A stretch of 64,000 bases of DNA from Yeosuana marina (GTDB taxonomy: Bacteria > Bacteroidota > Bacteroidia > Flavobacteriales > Flavobacteriaceae): positions 62,686 through 126,685 of the forward strand of contig NZ_JAAKGI010000046.1 of NCBI RefSeq assembly GCF_011762485.1, written 5' to 3'. Position numbers and translations under genes: made by a program. Under the pieces are notes generated by a model. It was not told the origin of the DNA. It did not search any database and was given only the letters and a program-made list of their open reading frames with translations. Positions within the stretch are counted from its first letter, which is position 1. Every line of letters begins with the position of its first letter. Positions 45,255-54,465 of this stretch are shown in pieces.

Positions 45255-45329
45255 AAAACACCCAAAATTGAGTGCTTTTTAGCCTTAGTAAGTAATGTTT
45301 TACTAATTTCGGTTTAGTTTAATTGTGAT

Positions 45330-45704
45330 TTATTTTGATAAAATAGACTCTTTTAATGACCATAAAATGGCTAATACATCTTTTTTAGAGTCTTCATCAA
45401 TATTATTTTTATCTAGAGCCATAAAAATATCATCAATTACGTGCATGTATTCTGCAGGACTTATATTCATACCCGTATGCGCAGTTACCATATCTTTTCC
45501 TTTATAATTATTGGGTCCACCACTACCAGCAACAAAAAAATCAATTGTGTGGTTTTTTATAATAGCCAATCGCTCAGGTTGCTCTTTTAAAGGAAGAAAT
45601 CGTGCATTTACTGCTGTGTTGTTCATGTGGTTCTCAACGGTGTCATCAACGATTGTTGAAATACCTTCACGACCACCTAATCTTTCAAAAAGTGTTTTAC
45701 TCAT
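45330..45704 (-). CDS. group 1 truncated haemoglobin
   Basis: 124 residues, a 2-on-2 globin of the TrHbN group. LFERLGGREGISTIVDD is the family start (quoted: LFERLGGREGIST), and the proximal haem-ligand His is in MVTAHTGMNISPAEY. Group 1 proteins bind oxygen and NO and often protect against NO. It lies downstream of the DUF4242/AraC regulator in the same orientation, 108 bases apart. It has its own -7 element TAAGTTTG at 45730-45737. Confidence 0.93.
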   Translation of the reverse strand: MSKTLFERLGGREGISTIVDDTVENHMNNTAVNARFLPLKEQPERLAIIKNHTIDFFVAGSGGPNNYKGKDMVTAHTGMNISPAEYMHVIDDIFMALDKNNIDEDSKKDVLAILWSLKESILSK

Positions 45705-45729
45705 TATTATTTATTTATTGGTTGAACAC

Positions 45730-45737
45730 CAAACTTA
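45730..45737 (-). promoter_or_regulatory. promoter -7 element for the truncated haemoglobin
   Basis: On the minus strand TAAGTTTG matches TAnnTTTG, 25 bases upstream of the globin ATG. Confidence 0.45.
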
Positions 45738-45812
45738 TAAATACAATGAGTAGTTTACTTCTACATTTAATTCAAATAACTCTAATTTTGAGTCATTTAT
45801 AAAAAATGGAAC

Positions 45813-46919
45813 CTAAGATATATGTTGTTGAATATATTTTGAAGGGAGAATATGGTATTTGTCTAAAAAGCATTTCGAAAAATAAGCAGGACTGTTAAAT
45901 CCTGTTTCAAAAGCGATTTCAGAAATATTACCTTGTTGCTTATATAATAATTGTAACGCTTTATGTAACCTGAATTCCTTTAAAAAATTGTTAGGTGATA
46001 GTCCTGTTAGGTTTTTTAATTTTCTGTTTAATTGTGATTTGCTATACCCTAAGGCTTTACTAAAAAAGCTGACATCAAAATCAGATTTATGCCATTTATC
46101 TTCAATAAAATCCATCAATTGTGTTAGAAATTTTTCATCAGTTGCTTTTAATACTCTTACAGACTCTTTATCAACAGTAGCATTTCTGTTTTCACTTTCA
46201 TAAAGTGCGTTTACTTCAGAAGTGATAACAAAAGTCTCTTTAATAATATCACACATGCGAGTTGCTAAAGTTATAGCCTCTTCAAATATGTTTTCTTTAT
46301 CTGTTACAGGAACACCAGAACTTATTGCTATGTTTAGTTTTCTGCTTGAAGGATCAAATTTAGGCGTCACGTATTTGAATTGATATTGAATTTTTTGTGC
46401 GCATAAAACAGCATCGGTAACAGTTTTAAAAGAAACTAAATAATTATTATTGTTTTTTTTGACAATGTTGCCATTAAACTTATGGAAACATTTTGATACA
46501 CTATTGTGAAATTTTTGAGTAAAAATAGTAAATTGATTGGCTTCAAGTCTATCTAAAAAATTACTAGTTTCAATAACCATTAAAACTCTAAAAGCAGGGT
46601 CGTTTATGATGTTTAATGCTGTATTTTGTGATTTTTCAGGATCTTCTATTCTTCCTAAAAATGATTCAACTATGTTGCCATCTACCTCAATAATACGCTT
46701 TGGAACATCTCCATGTGCGTGAGTATGCAAGTCTTTAAGAGCCTTTTTATTAGGAGCTTCAATCAAACAAAAAGCTGTTTGCCTTTTTTCATCGCACCAG
46801 TAGGTTAATCCACGACAATTAAACTTATGTTCAATTTTTAAATCAGCTTGATGCATTTCTGCAACATGTTCAGCAGTAACTCCATCGGGCATTTCATGAA
46901 GATCTAAATATATTGGCAT
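45813..46919 (-). CDS. DUF4242 / degenerate cyclase / AraC helix-turn-helix regulator
   Basis: 368 residues in three parts. Residues 1 to about 90 form a DUF4242 (SCO4226, nickel-binding-like) domain with Cys and His residues (FNCRGLTYWCDEK, DLHTHAHGDVPKR). Residues about 108-245 follow the class III nucleotidyl-cyclase pattern: VLMVIETSNFLDRLE, then GNIVKKNNNNYLVSF, AVLCAQKIQYQF and LNIAISSGVPV. The first metal Asp has become Glu and the GDG loop has become NNNN, so catalysis is unlikely. Residues about 262-366 are an AraC DNA-binding domain (FFSKALGYSKSQLNRKLKNL, then ISEIAFETGFNSPAYFSKCF). It reads as a transcription factor with a metal or redox sensor and a nucleotide- or protein-binding pseudo-cyclase. 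The truncated haemoglobin gene is next. Confidence 0.85.
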   Translation of the reverse strand: MPIYLDLHEMPDGVTAEHVAEMHQADLKIEHKFNCRGLTYWCDEKRQTAFCLIEAPNKKALKDLHTHAHGDVPKRIIEVDGNIVESFLGRIEDPEKSQNTALNIINDPAFRVLMVIETSNFLDRLEANQFTIFTQKFHNSVSKCFHKFNGNIVKKNNNNYLVSFKTVTDAVLCAQKIQYQFKYVTPKFDPSSRKLNIAISSGVPVTDKENIFEEAITLATRMCDIIKETFVITSEVNALYESENRNATVDKESVRVLKATDEKFLTQLMDFIEDKWHKSDFDVSFFSKALGYSKSQLNRKLKNLTGLSPNNFLKEFRLHKALQLLYKQQGNISEIAFETGFNSPAYFSKCFLDKYHILPSKYIQQHIS

Positions 46920-47066
46920 GGTGTTTATTTTTATTCAATTTAGTGATTATTAGTGTATTAATCAAAAAAAGAAGTTAACCTGATTTATTAAAATTGTGTT
47001 TGTAAGGTAAAAACTCATGTATGGCGTATTGTTTTTTTTATCTTTAAACTCAAATTAATTGGTTGT

Positions 47067-48017
47067 ATGAAAAAAATAATAATACTGTTGTGTTTAGGAT
47101 TAGTCATTAGTTGTAAATCATCTTTAGAGAATCAAATAAATAAAACAGAAATTTCTCAGAGTGAAGTAAAAGAGCATGTTGCATTTTTGACTTCAGATGC
47201 ATTAAAAGGCCGTAATACTGGGACTCCAGGCATAGAAACTGCAGCTAAGTATATTGAAAATGTATTTAAAAAAAATGAAATTAAACCCTATTTTGAAACC
47301 TATAGAGATACGTTTAATGTAAAAGATATTGTTGGCTATAATATTGTGGGGTTTATAGAAGGAAGTGATCCTAAATTAAAAAACGAATTTGTTATTATTG
47401 GAGCTCATTATGATCATATCGGGTATGCGAAAACAGTTGATAATGATTCTATTGCAAATGGGGCTAACGATGATGCGTCAGGAACGAGTGCTGTTTTAGC
47501 TTTAGCAAAATATTTTTCAAAAACGAAAAGCAATAAACGAAGTCTTATTATGGCTTTATTTTCAGGCGAAGAGTTAGGCCTTAAGGGATCTGAACATTTA
47601 GCGACAAGGCTAAAAGCACAAAATATAGATTTATATACTATGCTTAATTTTGAAATGATTGGTGTGCCTTTTAAAGATAGAGATTATGAAGCCTTTGTGA
47701 GTGGTTACGATTTAAGTAATATGGCTGAGGTTATGAATGCTCAAATAGGGTCAAATTATTTAGGGCGATCTGACGTAGCGGTTAAATATAATTTATTTAA
47801 GCGTTCCGATAATTTTGCTTTTTATGAGCAGTTTAAATCGCCGTGTCAAACTATTTCAAGCTGCGATTTGTCTAATTATGATTATTACCATCACGTAGAT
47901 GATGAAGCCGATAAATTAGATTATAATCATATGGCTAATTTGGTTAATAAAATGATTCCTGCCATAGAACATATTTGTAATTCAGCAACAAAAGAAATTA
48001 AAATGAACAATGAGTAA
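47067..48017 (+). CDS. M28-family zinc aminopeptidase lipoprotein
   Basis: 316 residues with a lipoprotein signal (IIILLCLGLVISCKS, Cys at about residue 16). The M28 di-zinc site is visible: IIGAHYDHIGY, ANGANDDASGTSAV (Asp), FSGEELGLKGSEH (Glu-Glu) and a later His in YYHHVDDEADKLDY. It trims peptides in the envelope. Its end overlaps the next gene by 8 bases, giving the run M28-SDR-HAD. Confidence 0.95.
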   Translation: MKKIIILLCLGLVISCKSSLENQINKTEISQSEVKEHVAFLTSDALKGRNTGTPGIETAAKYIENVFKKNEIKPYFETYRDTFNVKDIVGYNIVGFIEGSDPKLKNEFVIIGAHYDHIGYAKTVDNDSIANGANDDASGTSAVLALAKYFSKTKSNKRSLIMALFSGEELGLKGSEHLATRLKAQNIDLYTMLNFEMIGVPFKDRDYEAFVSGYDLSNMAEVMNAQIGSNYLGRSDVAVKYNLFKRSDNFAFYEQFKSPCQTISSCDLSNYDYYHHVDDEADKLDYNHMANLVNKMIPAIEHICNSATKEIKMNNE

Positions 48018-48693
48018 AAATGTAATTATAACAGGAACCAGCAGAGGTATTGGATTTGAATTAGTGAAACTATTCGCCGAAGCAGGTCACAAGGTATTGG
48101 CGCTGTCGCGGAATGAAAAACCTATTAAGAGTCTTAAACTTAAAAATGTTACCCCTTTTTCTTTTGATTTGAGTAAAGAGAGCGATTACAAAACAGTGAT
48201 CGATTTTATTAAAACCGAATGGAAACAGGTTGATATTTTAATTAACAATGCAGGAACACTTTTAAATAAACCGTTTGCCGAAACAGCCATTAAAGATTTT
48301 GAATACGTTTATAAAGCCAATGTTTTTGGTGTTGCTGAAATGACAAGAATTGTTGTGCCATTCATGAAAAAAGAGAGCCATGTCGTAACCATAAGTTCTA
48401 TGGGTGGGGTACAAGGTAGTATGAAATTTCCAGGGTTAGCAGCTTACAGTTCTAGTAAAGCTGCAGTAATTACACTAACAGAATTATGGGCGGAAGAGTA
48501 TAAAGAAACCGGTCCCAGTTTTAATGTTTTGGCATTGGGTGCAGTACAAACTGAAATGTTAGAGGAGGCATTTCCTGGCTATCAAGCGCCAACAACTGCT
48601 TTAGAAATGGCGCTCTATATTTTTGAGTTTTCTGTTAACGCAAATAAATATTATAACGGAAAATTACTTCAAGTTTCTAATTCAACCCCTTAG
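48010..48693 (+). CDS. SDR-family oxidoreductase
   Basis: 227 residues of the classical short-chain dehydrogenase fold. The NAD(P) motif is VIITGTSRGIGFELVKL, the structural NNAG is in ILINNAGTLLNKPF, and the catalytic Ser-Tyr-Lys lies in TISSMGGVQ and AAYSSSKAAV. The substrate cannot be read from sequence. The ATG overlaps the M28 gene by 8 bases, and the HAD gene follows after 3. Confidence 0.94.
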   Translation: MSKNVIITGTSRGIGFELVKLFAEAGHKVLALSRNEKPIKSLKLKNVTPFSFDLSKESDYKTVIDFIKTEWKQVDILINNAGTLLNKPFAETAIKDFEYVYKANVFGVAEMTRIVVPFMKKESHVVTISSMGGVQGSMKFPGLAAYSSSKAAVITLTELWAEEYKETGPSFNVLALGAVQTEMLEEAFPGYQAPTTALEMALYIFEFSVNANKYYNGKLLQVSNSTP

Positions 48694-48696
48694 TAT

Positions 48697-49332
48697 ATGA
48701 GTAATTACAAATGTGTAATTTTTGATTGTGATGGTGTATTGGTAGATAGCGAACCCATTGGTAATCAAATATTGGTTGATATGGCAAACCAACTTGGAGC
48801 GAATATAGATTTAGATTTTGCCATGAAACATTTTAAAGGTAGTCATTTTAAGGAGTGTGTTAAAATTATTGAAGAACTAGTAAAACAGTCTATTCCTGAA
48901 ACCTTCGAAATCGAATACAGAACAAAAAGCTTAGAGGAATTTGAAAAACATTTGAAACCTATTGAAGGCGTAACTAACGTTATTGAACGATTACAAATGC
49001 CATTTTGCGTCGCGTCTAGTGGTATGAAATCAAAGATGGAGTTTAATTTAAATTTAGTTGGTTTATTACCTTATTTTGAAGGTAAACTATTTAGTTGTTA
49101 CGATATTCAGAAATTTAAACCAGAACCCGATGTCTTTTTGTGGGCAGCAAAAACTATGGGGTTTCAACCACACGAATGTGTTGTAATTGAAGATAGCTTA
49201 TTAGGTGTTAAAGGAGCTCTTGCCGGAGGTTTTGATGTGTTTGGTTTTACAGCTCATGATTATAATAATGAATTAGAAGGAATGGCTACCAAAACGTTTG
49301 ATGATATGGAACAACTTTTAAAAATGTTGTAA
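48697..49332 (+). CDS. HAD-superfamily phosphatase/phosphoglucomutase-like
   Basis: 211 residues, HAD subfamily IA with a helical cap. Motif I is IFDCDGVLVDSEPIG with the Asp nucleophile and the second Asp, motif II is FCVASSGMKSKM, and motif IV is CVVIEDSLLGVKGALAGG. Relatives include beta-phosphoglucomutase and sugar-phosphate phosphatases; the presence of DGVLVDSEP fits either. It is the last gene of the M28-SDR-HAD run. Confidence 0.94.
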   Translation: MSNYKCVIFDCDGVLVDSEPIGNQILVDMANQLGANIDLDFAMKHFKGSHFKECVKIIEELVKQSIPETFEIEYRTKSLEEFEKHLKPIEGVTNVIERLQMPFCVASSGMKSKMEFNLNLVGLLPYFEGKLFSCYDIQKFKPEPDVFLWAAKTMGFQPHECVVIEDSLLGVKGALAGGFDVFGFTAHDYNNELEGMATKTFDDMEQLLKML

Positions 49333-49376
49333 TTTTTGAGACTTGTTTAATTGTTAAGATAATAACTGTAAGCTAA

Positions 49377-49988
49377 TTATTTTCTTCCAGTTAACAAGAA
49401 TACAGGATATTTGCCTGTAGGTTTTTCAACCACACTTACAGTTTCAATTTTTAAATCTTTAAAACCTGCTTTTTTTGCAGTGTTTAGAAATTCTTCTCTG
49501 TCGAATCCAAAATGAAATACGCCTGTATCTGTTGTGTGGAAAGAACCATCTTCTAGGTCAAGGTCGGCAATAGCAATAAATCCATTCTTATTTAGTAATG
49601 AATAAAATTTCCTGAACAACTCTAATACATTTTTTATGTGATGAATTGTCATGGAAGAAATAATAGCATCAAATGTTTTATTAAATGCTTCTTTTGTTAA
49701 ATCAATTTCTATTAGTTCAAGTTCACACTCAATTATATCTTTTTTAGACCTTAAAACTTCATTCATTGAAGTTGAAATGTCAACTGCTGAAATTTTTTTG
49801 ACGTAAGGCGCAACTTCAGTTAATAATAATCCAGTACCCGAACCAAAATCCATAATACTCATGTCTTTTGAAAAAAATGACTCTTTTAAAATTCCTTGTG
49901 CAATGTTTTCAACGTTTACAGTTCTAGGCTTATGTGTGTCATAGTCTTTTGCCTTTTCTGAAAAATAATCTTTTTGTACGGACTTCAT
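49377..49988 (-). CDS. class I SAM-dependent methyltransferase
   Basis: 203 residues. The SAM-binding motif I is IMDFGSGTGLLLTEVAPYV, followed by ISAVDISTSM, and a hydrophobic strand with IISSMTIHHIKNV. This is the small-molecule type (UbiE/Methyltransf_11-like). The substrate is unknown. It stands alone, convergent with the HAD gene, and its upstream side faces the sprT pseudogene. Confidence 0.93.
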   Translation of the reverse strand: MKSVQKDYFSEKAKDYDTHKPRTVNVENIAQGILKESFFSKDMSIMDFGSGTGLLLTEVAPYVKKISAVDISTSMNEVLRSKKDIIECELELIEIDLTKEAFNKTFDAIISSMTIHHIKNVLELFRKFYSLLNKNGFIAIADLDLEDGSFHTTDTGVFHFGFDREEFLNTAKKAGFKDLKIETVSVVEKPTGKYPVFLLTGRK

Positions 49989-50091
49989 TTAACGTGTTTT
50001 TTGTAGGTCATATCAGGATGAAAAACGTTTCAATGCTTGTTTAGCTTAGTTAAACGAAGTTAGTTAAAATTCATAAAAAATCAATCTTTTA

Positions 50092-50243
50092 ACTTCTAAT
50101 AAATACTGTGTTTTTTATTATGCAAGGCATGCTCCAAGAGTATATTTCAGATAAATCCACGGCACAAGTTTTAAACCAGCTAAAACATGACAACCTTTGA
50201 CCGGAACAATTGAAAAAGAACGTAAAAATACATCATGGTGATT
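50092..50243 (+). pseudogene. decayed copy of the 5' end of the SprT-like gene
   Basis: Homologous to the start of the intact gene at 55289 and its upstream DNA. The copy begins at ATG 50120 and encodes MQGMLQEYISDKSTAQVLNQ against MQDMLQGYIPEQSMAQVLNL. I count 12 differences in the first 78 bases. A two-base insertion then creates an in-frame TGA (50198-50200), a further one-base insertion follows near 50226, and similarity stops near 50243. The -7 element of the intact gene (TATTTTTG) is destroyed here (TGTTTTTT). With the intact gene it brackets the glp module as direct repeats. Confidence 0.85.
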
Positions 50244-50314
50244 AATTACTTTCATTTGAAAAGATATGTCGAAACAAAAACTAGCAGTAAAGCTAACAGA
50301 TTCATTTAATTTTT

Positions 50315-51052
50315 TTAAACTAGAGAAACATATAATAAAGCTGCGATTACAGATCCAATAATAGGTCCTACAATTGGAATCCAGGCGTATCCCCAATCAC
50401 TGCTTCCTTTTATAGGTAAAATAGCGTGCATAATTCTTGGGCCTAAATCACGTGCAGGGTTAATCGCATATCCAGTAGTGCCGCCTAATGACAAACCAAT
50501 TACCCATACCAAAATAGAAACAGGTAGTGCTCCAATAGAACCCAGCCCTATAATAGCCCTTGCATCAACAGTACCAACTAAATCAAGTTTTGGTCCTGCC
50601 AAATAAAAGATTACAAATATTAAAACAAAGGTTCCTATAATTTCACTTGTTAAGTTTGAAAGAGTATTTCTTATTGCTGGTCCTGTGCTAAAACAAGCCA
50701 ATTTACCACCTTCATCTTCAGTGACTTTAAAGTGATCTTTGTAAAATAACCAGACCAAGAAAGCGCCTAACATAGCTCCAATCATTTCTCCTGCTATATA
50801 TTCTGGAACTAAACTCCAAGCAACTTTACCTGCTACCGCTAAACCAATAGTTACTGCAGGATTTAAATGGGCACCACTATATGGGCCAGCGACAACAACT
50901 CCCACAAATACAGCAAAAGCCCATGCCGTTGTTATTACCATCCAACCTGAGTTGTTTCCTTTAGTTCCGTTTAATACAACATTAGCTACGACGCCGTTTC
51001 CCAATAAAATAAGCAACATAGTGCCTAATATTTCTGCTACTAGAATTGACAT
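50315..51052 (-). CDS. glpF: glycerol uptake facilitator (aquaglyceroporin)
   Basis: 245 residues with six membrane helices and two half-helices carrying the two NPA boxes, HLNPAVTIG and AINPARDLGPRI. The Asp after the second NPA and the overall pattern fit a glycerol facilitator rather than a water-only channel. It is the last gene of the glpD-glpK-glpF transcript, 27 bases after glpK. It admits glycerol through the inner membrane for phosphorylation by GlpK. Confidence 0.95.
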   Translation of the reverse strand: MSILVAEILGTMLLILLGNGVVANVVLNGTKGNNSGWMVITTAWAFAVFVGVVVAGPYSGAHLNPAVTIGLAVAGKVAWSLVPEYIAGEMIGAMLGAFLVWLFYKDHFKVTEDEGGKLACFSTGPAIRNTLSNLTSEIIGTFVLIFVIFYLAGPKLDLVGTVDARAIIGLGSIGALPVSILVWVIGLSLGGTTGYAINPARDLGPRIMHAILPIKGSSDWGYAWIPIVGPIIGSVIAALLYVSLV

Positions 51053-51079
51053 GATTTTTATTTATTTAAAGATTTATTT

Positions 51080-52576
51080 TTATTCTTCTATCCAGTTTTG
51101 TGCGCATTTTACGGCTTTATGCCAGTAGTGCAACATGTTTTTCACCTTTTCTTTATCTGTTACTGGATAAAATTCTTTATCAATTATCCATTGCGATTGA
51201 ATATCGTCAATACTATCCCAATACCCTACAGCCAAACCAGCTAAATAGGCAGCTCCCAAAGCCGTTGTTTCTAATGTTTTAGGACGAATAATTTTAAATC
51301 CAAATAAATCTGATTGAATTTGCATCAACAAATCGCTTGCCGCTGCACCACCATCAACTCTTAATTCAATACTTTTCTCGCCAGCATCTGCTTCCATAGC
51401 TTTCACAATATCATAAACCTGAAAAGCAATGCCTTCTAATGTGGCACGAGAAATATGGGCGTCTGTTGTCCCACGAGTAATTCCCATAATTACCCCACGC
51501 GCATATTGATCCCAGTAAGGTGCACCTAAACCTGTCATTGCGGGTACAAAATAAACACCTCCATTGTCTTCAACTGTTTCAGCTAAATGGTTTATACCGG
51601 GTGCTGTTTTAACCATTTTTACACCATCACGCAACCATTGAATAGCGGCACCACCAACGAAAACACTTCCTTCAAGAGCATATGTCGTTTTTCCGTTAAT
51701 TTTCCAACCAATTGTTGTTAGTAAATTATTATGGGAGGAAACAGCTTTATCTCCAGTATTCATGAGTAAGAAGCATCCTGTGCCGTAGGTGTTTTTCACC
51801 ATACCAGGTTTAGTACACATTTGACCAAATAAAGCAGCCTGTTGATCGCCAGCAATACCAGAAATAGGAATTTTAGTTGAGAATAGGGTCGTAGCTGTTG
51901 TTCCGTAAATTTCGCTACTTTCTTTTACTGTTGGCAAGATTGTTTTTGGTATATTAAATAGTGTTAATAATTCTTCATCCCATTCTAAGGTGTGAATATT
52001 CAATAACATAGTACGACTTGCATTTGAAACATCAGTAATAAACATCTTGCCTCTAGTTAGTTTCCATACAAGCCAAGTGTCAACAGTTCCAAAGCATAAT
52101 TTACCAGCTTCTGCTTTTTCTCTTGCTCCTTTAACATTATCAAGAATCCATTTTAATTTAGTCGCAGAAAAATAGGCGTCTAGTACTAATCCTGTTTTCT
52201 TTTTAATCATATCAATATGGCCAGCAGCTTTTAACTCATCACAGTATTTAGCAGTTCGTCTATCTTGCCATACAATAGCATTATATATTGGTTCACTTGT
52301 TTCTCGGTCCCAAACAATGGTTGTTTCTCGTTGATTTGTGATTCCTATTGCAGCAATTCCTTCACCAGAAATTCCTTCTTGAGCAGTAACTTCTGCGGCG
52401 ACCGATATTTGAGAAGACCAAATGTCATTAGGATTATGTTCTACCCATCCTGGCTTTGGAAAAATTTGATCAAACGGTTTCTGAGAAATTCTCACAATTT
52501 CTCCATTATTATTAAATAAAATTGCTCTGGAGGATGTTGTGCCTTGATCTAGGGCTAGAATCAGCTTGTTTTTCAT
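51080..52576 (-). CDS. glpK: glycerol kinase
   Basis: 498 residues, FGGY kinase family. The N-terminal [14 protein letters not shown] nucleotide loop, [20 protein letters not shown] (quoted: [13 protein letters not shown]), the [12 protein letters not shown] motif, [16 protein letters not shown] and [14 protein letters not shown] are all typical. It converts glycerol to sn-glycerol-3-phosphate with ATP. It lies between glpF and glpD in the operon controlled by the divergent glpR. Confidence 0.97.
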   Translation of the reverse strand: MKNKLILALDQGTTSSRAILFNNNGEIVRISQKPFDQIFPKPGWVEHNPNDIWSSQISVAAEVTAQEGISGEGIAAIGITNQRETTIVWDRETSEPIYNAIVWQDRRTAKYCDELKAAGHIDMIKKKTGLVLDAYFSATKLKWILDNVKGAREKAEAGKLCFGTVDTWLVWKLTRGKMFITDVSNASRTMLLNIHTLEWDEELLTLFNIPKTILPTVKESSEIYGTTATTLFSTKIPISGIAGDQQAALFGQMCTKPGMVKNTYGTGCFLLMNTGDKAVSSHNNLLTTIGWKINGKTTYALEGSVFVGGAAIQWLRDGVKMVKTAPGINHLAETVEDNGGVYFVPAMTGLGAPYWDQYARGVIMGITRGTTDAHISRATLEGIAFQVYDIVKAMEADAGEKSIELRVDGGAAASDLLMQIQSDLFGFKIIRPKTLETTALGAAYLAGLAVGYWDSIDDIQSQWIIDKEFYPVTDKEKVKNMLHYWHKAVKCAQNWIEE

Positions 52577-52621
52577 ATGACGTTTAGTTTATTAGTTATG
52601 TCTATTCCATTAATTTAGTTC

Positions 52622-54166
52622 TTATAAAATATAATTTGAGGTTACTTTTATATAATCGGCTACTTGTTTTAGCTGCCATTCATCGTCTTCTTTTAATTCA
52701 TATGCCATGATTTTAGCAACTTTTGGTGCCATTTTTATGCTTTCTTTTGCATCTAACAACTGACAGCGGGTTCTTCTAGCTAAAAAATCTTCAACAGTAC
52801 GAGCCATCTCGTGTCTAACAGCCCAAACAACTTGAGCATTAATAACTTCAAGAGAGGTACTAATATAATCTTTCATTCCTTCTTGAGTAGCTATTGTTAA
52901 TACATTATCTTCATCTGTTCCGTAAAAGTATAGTGGGTTATTACGATTTGTATTTTCTTTATAACCATGTATTTTTAAATATTTTGTTTTAGTTGGAATG
53001 TGCTGCCAACCTTGATTTCGCTCTGCTTTATCAACTAAATCTTCTCCCATTTTTCTGTAGGTGGTCCATTTTCCTCCTACCATGGTAAGTAATCCAGATT
53101 CAGACTCAAAAATTTTATGACTTCTAGAAATCTCTTTTGTTTTGTTTCCGTTTCCTTTCGAAGCTGCTAATGGCCTTAATCCTGCAAACACACTTAAAAC
53201 ATCACTTCTTTTAGGGGTTTTTATTAAATATCGCGAAGCAGTATTTAAAATAAATTCTATTTCTTCTTCTAAAGCAATAGGTTCTAAAGATTCCTTTTTT
53301 ACAGGAGTATCTGTAGTTCCAACAACCACTTTGTTATGCCAAGGAACTAAAAACAATACTCTTCCATCATCTGTTTTTGGAATCATGATAGCATCATTAT
53401 CTGGTAAAAAAGATTTATCTAAAACTAAATGAACACCTTGACTTGGAGCTATTGTTTTTTCAGCATGAGGCGAATCCATTTTTAAAATATCATCGGCAAA
53501 CACTCCAGTTGCATTTACAACTTGTTTTCCTTTTATTTTATAGTCTTTCTTTTTTTCTTGATCTATAAATTTAACACCCGTAACCTTGCCGCTACTATTT
53601 TTAACTAATCCTTTTACGTCGCAATAATTTAAGACAATAGCGCCTAAGCCAACCGCAGTTTGTAAGGTGTTTATAGCTAAACGAGTATCATCAAACTGAC
53701 CATCATGGTATGCAACGCCAGCCGATATTTTGTTAGGGTTAATAGTTGAAATACGTTTTAAGGTCTTAGATTTAGATATCCATTTAGACCGTCCTAAACT
53801 TAATTTTCCAGCCAATAAATCGTAAAAAGTTAATCCTACTGTATATAGTACTTCATCAAAAAAACCATGAGTTGGTATTATAAATGACAAATTTTCAACT
53901 AAATGTGGCGCGTTTTTTAGTAGCAATCCTCTTTCGGTTACAGCTTCCCTAACAAGACCTATATTTCCCTGTTCTAAATATCTAACACCTCCATGTACAA
54001 GTTTTGTACTTTTACTAGAAGTTGATTTGGTAAAATCTGATTTTTCTAACAAAACAACAGAATAACCTCTTGCAGAGGCTTCAAGAGCAATTCCAATACC
54101 AGTAGCGCCTCCTCCTATAATTATAAAGTCATACTCCTTAGAGTTGTCATTAATTTTATCTATCAT
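52622..54166 (-). CDS. glpD: glycerol-3-phosphate dehydrogenase (FAD, aerobic type)
   Basis: 514 residues from ATG 54166. The longer frame to 54241 starts with TTG and would cover the promoter. GlpD oxidises glycerol-3-phosphate to dihydroxyacetone phosphate and passes electrons to quinone at the inner membrane. The FAD motif is FIIIGGGATGIGIALEASARG (quoted: IIGGGATGIGIALEA), with TSSKSTKLVHGGVRYLEQG, HDGQFDDTRL and VGGKWTTYRKMGEDLVD also present. It is the first gene of glpDKF. Confidence 0.96.
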   Translation of the reverse strand: MIDKINDNSKEYDFIIIGGGATGIGIALEASARGYSVVLLEKSDFTKSTSSKSTKLVHGGVRYLEQGNIGLVREAVTERGLLLKNAPHLVENLSFIIPTHGFFDEVLYTVGLTFYDLLAGKLSLGRSKWISKSKTLKRISTINPNKISAGVAYHDGQFDDTRLAINTLQTAVGLGAIVLNYCDVKGLVKNSSGKVTGVKFIDQEKKKDYKIKGKQVVNATGVFADDILKMDSPHAEKTIAPSQGVHLVLDKSFLPDNDAIMIPKTDDGRVLFLVPWHNKVVVGTTDTPVKKESLEPIALEEEIEFILNTASRYLIKTPKRSDVLSVFAGLRPLAASKGNGNKTKEISRSHKIFESESGLLTMVGGKWTTYRKMGEDLVDKAERNQGWQHIPTKTKYLKIHGYKENTNRNNPLYFYGTDEDNVLTIATQEGMKDYISTSLEVINAQVVWAVRHEMARTVEDFLARRTRCQLLDAKESIKMAPKVAKIMAYELKEDDEWQLKQVADYIKVTSNYIL

Positions 54167-54216
54167 TTCATTTCTTTTCACTTCTCTATAATTTAAAAGG
54201 TTATATGATGATGAAA

Positions 54217-54224
54217 CAAATATA
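54217..54224 (-). promoter_or_regulatory. promoter -7 element for glpDKF
   Basis: On the minus strand TATATTTG matches TAnnTTTG, 50 bases before the glpD ATG. A TTTCG/TTTTG-rich stretch (54225-54242) lies directly upstream, the kind of sequence DeoR-family repressors recognise. Confidence 0.55.
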
Positions 54225-54411
54225 AAAACAAAACGAAACAAAAAAAAAGTTATACAATGTTTTTTTTAGTTATTATTATAATAGAGTTAACTGTCGCCTA
54301 GTACGATATCAAGTGGAATTCGATATTTTGTATTTGGAACAGTGTAGAAGGGTATTAATAAGCTGATTATTTTTAAATAAATAGAAATATAATAACTTAC
54401 GAAAGTTTTGA

Positions 54412-54426
54412 AATGTTTCGAACATT
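54412..54426. promoter_or_regulatory. candidate GlpR operator palindrome
   Basis: AATGTT-TCG-AACATT, perfect 6-bp arms around a 3-base centre, containing TTCGAA. It lies 13 bases upstream of the glpR -7 element. Known GlpR sites contain TTCG cores, so autoregulation and control of glpDKF from this region are plausible. Confidence 0.45.
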
Positions 54427-54439
54427 ATTAATATTGATG

Positions 54440-54447
54440 TATATTTG
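54440..54447 (+). promoter_or_regulatory. promoter -7 element for glpR
   Basis: TATATTTG matches TAnnTTTG exactly, 18 bases upstream of the glpR ATG at 54466. Confidence 0.55.
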
Positions 54448-54465
54448 ATAGTAAATAGAAATAAG

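Noticed and set aside
45254..45280. Hairpin-like AAAAACAC...GTGCTTTTT between the rhodanese lipoprotein and the globin gene
   Set aside because: Short arms with a bulge and a mismatch; may act as a weak bidirectional terminator but support is too thin to list.
50118..50396. 92-codon minus-strand frame over the glpF 3' end and the sprT remnant
   Set aside because: It crosses two unrelated sequences, glpF coding DNA and the pseudogene, so it is not a gene.
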